This document shows, one piece after another, positions 58,672-64,000 of a DNA stretch of 64,000 nucleotides (its first letter is position 1; each line of letters begins with the position of its first letter). The stretch is from positions 1-64,000 of the forward strand of contig NZ_CAJGWQ010000001.1 of the NCBI RefSeq assembly GCF_904842695.1, written 5' to 3'. Source of the stretch: Gulosibacter hominis. GTDB taxonomy: Bacteria > Actinomycetota > Actinomycetes > Actinomycetales > Microbacteriaceae. The notes below the pieces were generated by a model. That model searched no databases and was not told the DNA's origin. It was given only the letters and a program-made list of their open reading frames with translations. The translations under genes were made by a program, and so were the position numbers.

Positions 58672-59943
58672 ATGTCTGAGCTGTCACACCAGGAAGTTTT
58701 TTCGGATTTTTCGGATCTTGTTGTCGCCTCACCCACCTCGTACCACGCTGCCGAAAGCGTTGCGGCGCGGCTCGAAGCGGCTGGCTTTACCCGGCTCGGT
58801 GACACTGACGATTGGGCCGGTGCGGCACCAAACGGTCGCGTTGTCGTACGGGATGGTGCGGTGATCGCGTGGCGCACCCCCGAACAGGTGGCAAACACCA
58901 CCCCCTTCCGCGTCGTGGTGGCACACACCGACTCACCCGGATTCCGACTCAAGCCCGTACCAAGCACCGAGCGGGCAGGATGGTGCTCGCTCAACGCCGA
59001 AATTTACGGTGGTCCGCTCACGAACTCGTGGCTAGACCGCGATCTTCGGCTTGCCGGCCGCCTGGTGCTTACTGATGGCAGCACCACGCTGGTGGCAACC
59101 GAACCGGTGGCGCGCATCCCGCAACTTGCCATTCATCTCGACCGGCGTGTGAACGCCGACGGGCTCAAACTTGACCAGCAGCAGCACACCCACGCGGTGC
59201 TCGGACTGGCCGAGGGAACCGAACCGCTGCAGCTACTGGCCAAGAGCGCAGGCGTTGCGGTCGATGACATCCGCGGCTTTGACATCTTTTTTGTCGACTC
59301 GCAAGCACCGGCGCGCCTTGGCACCCGTGGCGAGCTGATCGCATCCGGCCGGATGGACAATCTCGCCAGCGTGTGGGCCGGCACCCGCGCGCTCATCGAC
59401 AGCCAGCCCGCGGACGGTATTTCGGTGCTCGCCGCATTCGATCACGAAGAGGTTGGTTCGTCCACCCGCACCGGAGCCGCCGGCCCGCTGCTTGGCGAAC
59501 TGTTTGAACGCATCCAGCCCGATGCCACCGCACATGAGCGCGGCGTATCCCGCGCTGCCAGCTGGGTGGTTTCGAGCGATGTTGGGCACGCGGTGCATCC
59601 CAACTATCCCGAGCGCCACGATGATGCGGTGCGTCCCATCGCCGGACGCGGCCCGATCATCAAGGTGAACGCCGATCAGCGCTATGTCACCGACGGAGCC
59701 GGCGAGGCGCTGTGGCGCCAGTGCTCGGAAGCCGCGGGAGTTGAGGTGCAGTGGTTCGTTTCAAATAACACCATGCCGTGCGGTTCAACAGTGGGGCCGT
59801 TTATTGCCACCCGCTTCGGTATTCGCACGGTGGATGTGGGCATTCCAATTTTGTCGATGCACTCGGTGCGTGAGCTTGCCGTGCTCGAAGATCTTGACGG
59901 GCTCGGTCGCGTTCTCGGCAGCTTCATGGTGAGCGCACAGTAA
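58672..59943 (+). CDS. M18 family aminopeptidase
   Basis: 423 residues from the ATG at 58672; the ORF's upstream extension crosses the repeat region and is rejected. Metal-binding VVVAHTDSPGF, FDHEEVGSSTRTGA (catalytic Glu pair) and ILSMHSVRELA fit M18 (aspartyl aminopeptidase/PepC-type). A DNLASVWAG segment supplies the third metal-binding Asp. Releases N-terminal residues from peptides. It stands alone between the repeat region and yebC. Confidence 0.94.
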   Translation: MSELSHQEVFSDFSDLVVASPTSYHAAESVAARLEAAGFTRLGDTDDWAGAAPNGRVVVRDGAVIAWRTPEQVANTTPFRVVVAHTDSPGFRLKPVPSTERAGWCSLNAEIYGGPLTNSWLDRDLRLAGRLVLTDGSTTLVATEPVARIPQLAIHLDRRVNADGLKLDQQQHTHAVLGLAEGTEPLQLLAKSAGVAVDDIRGFDIFFVDSQAPARLGTRGELIASGRMDNLASVWAGTRALIDSQPADGISVLAAFDHEEVGSSTRTGAAGPLLGELFERIQPDATAHERGVSRAASWVVSSDVGHAVHPNYPERHDDAVRPIAGRGPIIKVNADQRYVTDGAGEALWRQCSEAAGVEVQWFVSNNTMPCGSTVGPFIATRFGIRTVDVGIPILSMHSVRELAVLEDLDGLGRVLGSFMVSAQ

Positions 59944-59987
59944 ACTGAACCGTTGACTCTACGAATCTCAACCGGATCGGAAGGAAT

Positions 59988-60755
59988 ATGGCCGGACACT
60001 CCAAATGGGCGACCACCAAGCACAAGAAGGCCGCTATTGACGCCAAACGTGCCAAGTCGTTCGCGAAGCTGATTAAGGGCATCGAAGTCGCTTCAAAGAT
60101 GGGGGGTCCCGACCCAGCCGGTAACCCGACGCTCGCCGACGCCATCCAGAAGGCAAAAAAGATGTCGGTGCCTAACGACAATATTGACCGCGCGGTCAAG
60201 CGTGGCGCGGGGCTCACGGGCGAGTCGATTAGCTACGACAGCATCATGTACGAGGCCTATGCGGCCGGTGGTGTGGCCATGCTCATCGAATGCCTCACCG
60301 ACAACAAAAACCGGGCCGCGGCCGAGACCCGGCTGGCAGTCACCCGCGCGGGTGGCACCATGGCCGACCCGGGTTCGGTGTCGTTCAATTTTGAGCGCAA
60401 GGGCGTTATCGCCGTCGCGAAGCAGGACGGTAAGCCCGACGAAGACTCGCTGCTCGAAGCCGGTCTCGAAGCCGGTCTCGAAGAGGTTATTGACCACGGC
60501 GAGACTTTTGAGCTGCGCACCGAAGCCAGCGACATGGTGGCCGTGCGTACCGCGCTGCAAGAGGCGGGTATCGACTACGAGTCGGCGGATGCTGAATTCG
60601 TGGCAAATGTCACCGTGCCCGTTGACCTTGAAACCGCCAAAAAAGTCATCGGCGTTATCGACTCGGTAGAAGACCTCGACGACGTGCAGAACGTGTTCAC
60701 GAATATGGAAATTCCCGAAGACGTGCAGGCACAGCTCGACGCAGAAGACGAATAA
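59988..60755 (+). CDS. yebC: YebC/PmpR family protein
   Basis: 255 residues with the invariant [20 protein letters not shown] start and [14 protein letters not shown]. YebC proteins act as transcription regulators or, in some bacteria, relieve ribosome stalling. An in-frame duplication of LEAG ([10 protein letters not shown]), encoded by 12-base repeats near 60453-60485, lengthens one loop. First of the yebC-ruvC-ruvA-ruvB series. Confidence 0.96.
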   Translation: MAGHSKWATTKHKKAAIDAKRAKSFAKLIKGIEVASKMGGPDPAGNPTLADAIQKAKKMSVPNDNIDRAVKRGAGLTGESISYDSIMYEAYAAGGVAMLIECLTDNKNRAAAETRLAVTRAGGTMADPGSVSFNFERKGVIAVAKQDGKPDEDSLLEAGLEAGLEEVIDHGETFELRTEASDMVAVRTALQEAGIDYESADAEFVANVTVPVDLETAKKVIGVIDSVEDLDDVQNVFTNMEIPEDVQAQLDAEDE

Positions 60756-60765
60756 CTGCGTCGAG

Positions 60766-61380
60766 ATGACACGCAGAATCCTCGGCATCGACCCCGGCCT
60801 CACCAGGTGCGGGGTCGGTGTCATTGATGTCGCTGCAGCGCGGCGCTGTGAGTTGGTGCACGTGGATGTGGTGCGCACCGATGTTGATAGTGACCTCGCC
60901 AAACGCTTGCAGGTGATCGGGGATGCGGTCGAGACGCTGCTCGACAAATACCGGCCCGACACCGTCTCAATCGAGCGTGTTTTTGCCGAAACCCGCAACC
61001 TCAACACCGTAATGGGCGTGGCCCAGATCACCGGAATCGTGCTGCGTGAGGCCGCCGCTCGAGACATCGCCACCGAATTGCGCACACCGAGCGAGGTAAA
61101 AGCTGCGGTGAGCGGTTATGGCCGCGCCGACAAGGCCCAGGTGCAGGAGATGGTGCGACGCATCCTGCGGCTTAAAACCGCACCCAAACCGGCGGATGCG
61201 GCTGATGCCCTGGCACTTGCCATCTGTGCCGCCTACCAATCGCCGATTGCAAAAATTGCGCCACAATCGCGCAACCACGGATCGGTCGACGCCGCCGTGC
61301 AGCGGGCCAGCACCCCAGCCCAGGAAGCGTGGCTCGCCGCCGAAGCAGCCGCCAAACGTCCGCGGCGCCGCCTAGGCTAG
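60766..61380 (+). CDS. ruvC: Crossover junction endodeoxyribonuclease RuvC
   Basis: 204 residues. Catalytic acids: GIDPGLTRCGVGVI, SIERVFAETRN, and the C-terminal DAADALALAICAA. Cuts Holliday junctions in concert with RuvAB. RBS not obvious; ten bases from the yebC stop. The C-terminus extends beyond the core with an Ala/Arg tail. Confidence 0.96.
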   Translation: MTRRILGIDPGLTRCGVGVIDVAAARRCELVHVDVVRTDVDSDLAKRLQVIGDAVETLLDKYRPDTVSIERVFAETRNLNTVMGVAQITGIVLREAAARDIATELRTPSEVKAAVSGYGRADKAQVQEMVRRILRLKTAPKPADAADALALAICAAYQSPIAKIAPQSRNHGSVDAAVQRASTPAQEAWLAAEAAAKRPRRRLG

Positions 61381-61384
61381 CGTC

Positions 61385-61990
61385 GTGATTGCCCAGCTTT
61401 CCGGTTCTATCGTTCAAATCGGCGCCGCCTCGGCCGTCCTCGATGTGCAGGGCGTCGGCTATCGCGTGCTCATCACCGCCGCACACGCCCTGCAATTGCG
61501 CACCGGCGAGCACACCACTATCGTGACCGAGCTTGTGGTGCGTGATGATGCGCTACTGCTGTACGGCTTCAGGGACGTATCCGAGCGCGAAGTGTTTGGC
61601 CTGCTCACCTCGGTATCTGGAGTGGGCCCCAAATCGGCGATGGCGGTGCTCGGGCAGCTGACTCCGGCCGAACTTGCCGAAGCCGTCGCCAACGACAACG
61701 AGCGCGCCTTCAAAACCGTTCCCGGTGTGGGGCCAAAAACCGCCAAACTCATCCTGCTGCAGCTGAAGGGCAAACTCGCGGTAGCACAGCCGGCAGCTAC
61801 CGAAGCGGTCGCGAGCGGGGCCACGAGCGTGGTCGCCGACGATGTGATCGAGGCGCTGGTGACCCTCGGTACCCAGCAAAAGCAGGCTGCGGCTGCGGTA
61901 GCGGCGGTGCTCGAGCGTGATGCCGATGACGCTCGCGATGTGCAGTCGTTGCTGCGCGCCGCACTGCAAGAATTGGGAGGCCGGCGGTAA
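61385..61990 (+). CDS. ruvA: Holliday junction DNA helicase RuvA
   Basis: 201 residues from a GTG. OB fold N-terminus, then helix-hairpin-helix pairs [15 protein letters not shown] and [14 protein letters not shown], then a C-terminal domain after a linker. It tetramerises on the junction and recruits RuvB. It overlaps ruvB by one base. Confidence 0.96.
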   Translation: MIAQLSGSIVQIGAASAVLDVQGVGYRVLITAAHALQLRTGEHTTIVTELVVRDDALLLYGFRDVSEREVFGLLTSVSGVGPKSAMAVLGQLTPAELAEAVANDNERAFKTVPGVGPKTAKLILLQLKGKLAVAQPAATEAVASGATSVVADDVIEALVTLGTQQKQAAAAVAAVLERDADDARDVQSLLRAALQELGGRR

Positions 61991-63003
61991 TGGCTGCTGA
62001 CGACTACGACCGGATGCTGCCGGAAGAACTCCAGTCGGCTGCCGAACTCGAGTTTGAATCATCCCTGCGGCCGCGCACCCTCGACGAATTTGTCGGGCAG
62101 CAAAAAGTGCGCACGCAGCTCGATCTGCTGCTGCGTGCCGCGAAACTCGACGGCCGGGCGCCCGACCACATCCTGCTCGCCGGCCCGCCCGGGCTCGGAA
62201 AGACCACACTGGCGATGATTGTTGCCGAAGAAACCGGCAACGCGCTGCGCCTGACCTCGGGGCCGGCCCTGCAGAATGCGGGAGACCTTGCGGCCGTGCT
62301 GTCGAGCATGGTCGAAGGCGAAGTGCTGTTTATCGACGAGATTCACCGGATGGCTCGCACCGCCGAAGAGATGCTGTATCTCGCCATGGAAGATTTTCGT
62401 ATCGACATCATGGTGGGTAAGGGCGCCGGTGCACAGTCGGTGCCGCTCGAGCTGCCGCGGTTTACGGTCGTCGGTGCAACCACGCGCGCCGGGCTGCTGC
62501 CGGCGCCGCTACGTGACCGATTCGGTTTTACCGCGCATCTTGAGTTTTACGATGATGCTGAGCTCGAGCGGGTGCTGCACCGCACCGCGAATTTACTTGC
62601 CGTGGATGCGGCCCCCGAGTCACTCGCGGAAATTGGCCGCCGCTCGCGCGGCACCCCGCGTATCGCAAACCGGCTTTTTCGGCGCGTCCGCGACTGGGCG
62701 CTCGTGCACAACACCGACGTGGACGTGGCAGCGGCCCGCGCGGCGCTTGAGCTCTACGATGTGGATGCGCGGGGCCTTGATCGACTCGACCGAGAAGTGT
62801 TGCGGGCGCTCATCCAGCGTTTCGGCGGTGGCCCGGTGGGGGTGCGCACCCTGGCCGTAACGGTGGGTGAAGAAGCCGATACGGTCGAATCGGTGGTCGA
62901 GCCGTTCCTTGTGCGAACCGGTCTGATTGCGCGCACACAGCGGGGCAGAATTGCCACCCCCGCCGCCTATGAGCATCTCGGCGTCCAGATGCCTGACCTA
63001 TAA
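61990..63003 (+). CDS. ruvB: Holliday junction branch-migration ATPase RuvB
   Basis: 337 residues. Walker [14 protein letters not shown], Walker [13 protein letters not shown], sensor [10 protein letters not shown], and [19 protein letters not shown] with the arginine finger region. Branch-migration motor of RuvABC. The ATG overlaps the ruvA stop by one base. Confidence 0.97.
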   Translation: MAADDYDRMLPEELQSAAELEFESSLRPRTLDEFVGQQKVRTQLDLLLRAAKLDGRAPDHILLAGPPGLGKTTLAMIVAEETGNALRLTSGPALQNAGDLAAVLSSMVEGEVLFIDEIHRMARTAEEMLYLAMEDFRIDIMVGKGAGAQSVPLELPRFTVVGATTRAGLLPAPLRDRFGFTAHLEFYDDAELERVLHRTANLLAVDAAPESLAEIGRRSRGTPRIANRLFRRVRDWALVHNTDVDVAAARAALELYDVDARGLDRLDREVLRALIQRFGGGPVGVRTLAVTVGEEADTVESVVEPFLVRTGLIARTQRGRIATPAAYEHLGVQMPDL

Positions 63004-63079
63004 TCGGTTCGTTTGCCGTACTGAGCAATAGCACTGAGTAATAAAACCTGACCGACTCAGCCAGACCTGGGAGCCCATT

Positions 63080-63514
63080 TTGGACGACATTATGCTTTTT
63101 CTGCCCCTCATTCTCCTCGTGCTCATGATGGTGTTCATGTGGCGCTCGAACAAGAAGAACCAGGAACGGCAGCAGCAGCTGCGTGCCCAGCTGGCACCGG
63201 GTGTTGAGGTGATGACCCAGAGCGGTATCTACGGCACCGTGATTGAAATCGACCACGATCTCAACACCGCCATCATTGAGACCACGCCCGGCACCAACCT
63301 CAAGGTGCACTCGGCAACTATCGTCAACGTTGTCAGCCCCGATGTGGTCGTACCCGACGACGCCAGCTCGCTGACCGATGACACCGCGATTGCCGATGAT
63401 GCAGCGCCTCGCACCGACGCGACGGATGCACCGGCTCATCCGCTTGCCGACGAGGTTGATGCGTCGGACATTGATGGTGACGACGAAACCAATAACGAGC
63501 AGCCGAAGGCTTAG
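63080..63514 (+). CDS. yajC: Preprotein translocase subunit YajC
   Basis: 144 residues from TTG. A single membrane helix (about 4-23), then KNQERQQQLRAQLAPGVEVM and TQSGIYGTVIEID, the conserved YajC core. The last 60 residues are acidic, Asp/Ala-rich and variable. YajC associates with SecDF. The secD start lies six bases after the stop. Confidence 0.94.
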   Translation: MDDIMLFLPLILLVLMMVFMWRSNKKNQERQQQLRAQLAPGVEVMTQSGIYGTVIEIDHDLNTAIIETTPGTNLKVHSATIVNVVSPDVVVPDDASSLTDDTAIADDAAPRTDATDAPAHPLADEVDASDIDGDDETNNEQPKA

Positions 63515-63520
63515 TGGCGC

Positions 63521-64000
63521 GTGGCTGGGAAAAATCGGACATCGGCCGCCACCCGAGCAGCACGTAATGCGCTCATCTGGCTGACCCTCATTGTGGTGGC
63601 GCTGACCACCCTGAACTGGGTGTCGGTGACCTGGCAGCAGGGCAGCTGGGCACCGAAACTCGCTCTCGACCTCGAGGGCGGCACGCAGGTTGTTCTGGAG
63701 GCCAAACTGGCTGAGGGTCAGGCAGCGCCATCAGCAGACCAGATGGCGCAGGCGGTGTCGATTATTCGCCAGCGAGTTGACGCCGCGGGCGTTTCCGAAG
63801 CTGAAATCACCACGCAGGGCGGTCGCAATGTGGTGGTGTCGGTTCCCGGTGAGATGACCGATGAAACCCGCCGTCGCATCGAGTCGAGCGCGAAGCTCGA
63901 GTTCCGTCCGGTGCTGCTATCGACCGAGGCCGCCAATGTGCAGGCGCTGAGCCCGGAAGACCTCGGCGTTGATCCCGACAACCCCGAACCCGAGCCCGAA
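63521..64000 (+). CDS. secD: Protein translocase subunit SecD, N-terminal part
   Basis: The first 160 codons; the gene runs past base 64000. The GTG at 63521 is preceded by no strong RBS but the frame is clear. One membrane helix (NALIWLTLIVVALTTLNWV), then LALDLEGGTQVVLEA and the P1 periplasmic domain start (IIRQRVDAAGVSEAEI). SecDF uses the proton gradient to complete export. An Asp/Pro-rich insert begins near the window end. Confidence 0.93.
   Translation, partial: MAGKNRTSAATRAARNALIWLTLIVVALTTLNWVSVTWQQGSWAPKLALDLEGGTQVVLEAKLAEGQAAPSADQMAQAVSIIRQRVDAAGVSEAEITTQGGRNVVVSVPGEMTDETRRRIESSAKLEFRPVLLSTEAANVQALSPEDLGVDPDNPEPEPE

Overview
The window is a high-GC bacterial chromosome segment whose gene content and order fit an actinobacterium of the order Micrococcales. 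Microbacteriaceae is my best guess. The support is a set of actinobacterial families: SepH, DUF3000, DUF3093, DUF3159, DUF3710, DUF4191, DUF4193, a PAC2 protein, glnA2-glnE, and a shared 2-oxoacid dehydrogenase E2 with two lipoyl domains. The family assignment is inference; no 16S gene is present.

Layout. 1-8600: start of map, panB, glnA2-glnE, the adenylylatable glutamine synthetase glnA1, an RDD protein and a DUF4191 protein. 8700-15300: a degenerate kinase-like membrane protein where lipB-lipA usually lie, then odhB (E2), lpdA and pepA. 15400-22700: a PAC2 protein, an MFS transporter, a primary sigma factor with two Rho_N-like modules at its N-terminus, then an EctB-like aminotransferase, a CofE-like ligase and a convergent ATP-grasp enzyme. 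22800-31050: parE and parC flank a GNAT enzyme and a polar amino-acid ABC importer. 31100-46975: a phosphodiesterase, sepH, DUF4193, DUF3093, dut, DUF3710, DUF3159, acnA, dxs, fadJ-fadA, an RNase D-like protein and DUF3000. 47100-53560: an alpha/beta hydrolase, a RibD-C reductase, sufE, a sulfurtransferase, zapE, two small lipoproteins and five tRNA genes. 53680-64000: thrS, a HIT protein, pdxS-pdxT, a repeat-bearing intergenic region, an M18 aminopeptidase, yebC, ruvCAB, yajC and the start of secD.

Most of the window is conserved housekeeping with compact operons and strong hairpin terminators between convergent genes. The strongest leads for something undescribed are: (i) the aminotransferase / CofE-like / ATP-grasp group beside sigA, which has no ectA or ectC and could make diaminobutyrate and attach it by amide bonds, possibly for group-B peptidoglycan; (ii) the Rho_N-sigma fusion; (iii) the pseudokinase in the lipBA slot; (iv) the TCAGGAAACAAA repeat array near 58.2-58.5 kb. 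Several genes expected by synteny are missing from their usual places (lipBA, pgsA/acyltransferase/pimA, the trk/APC block, ppgK/suhB), which suggests streamlining or relocation.
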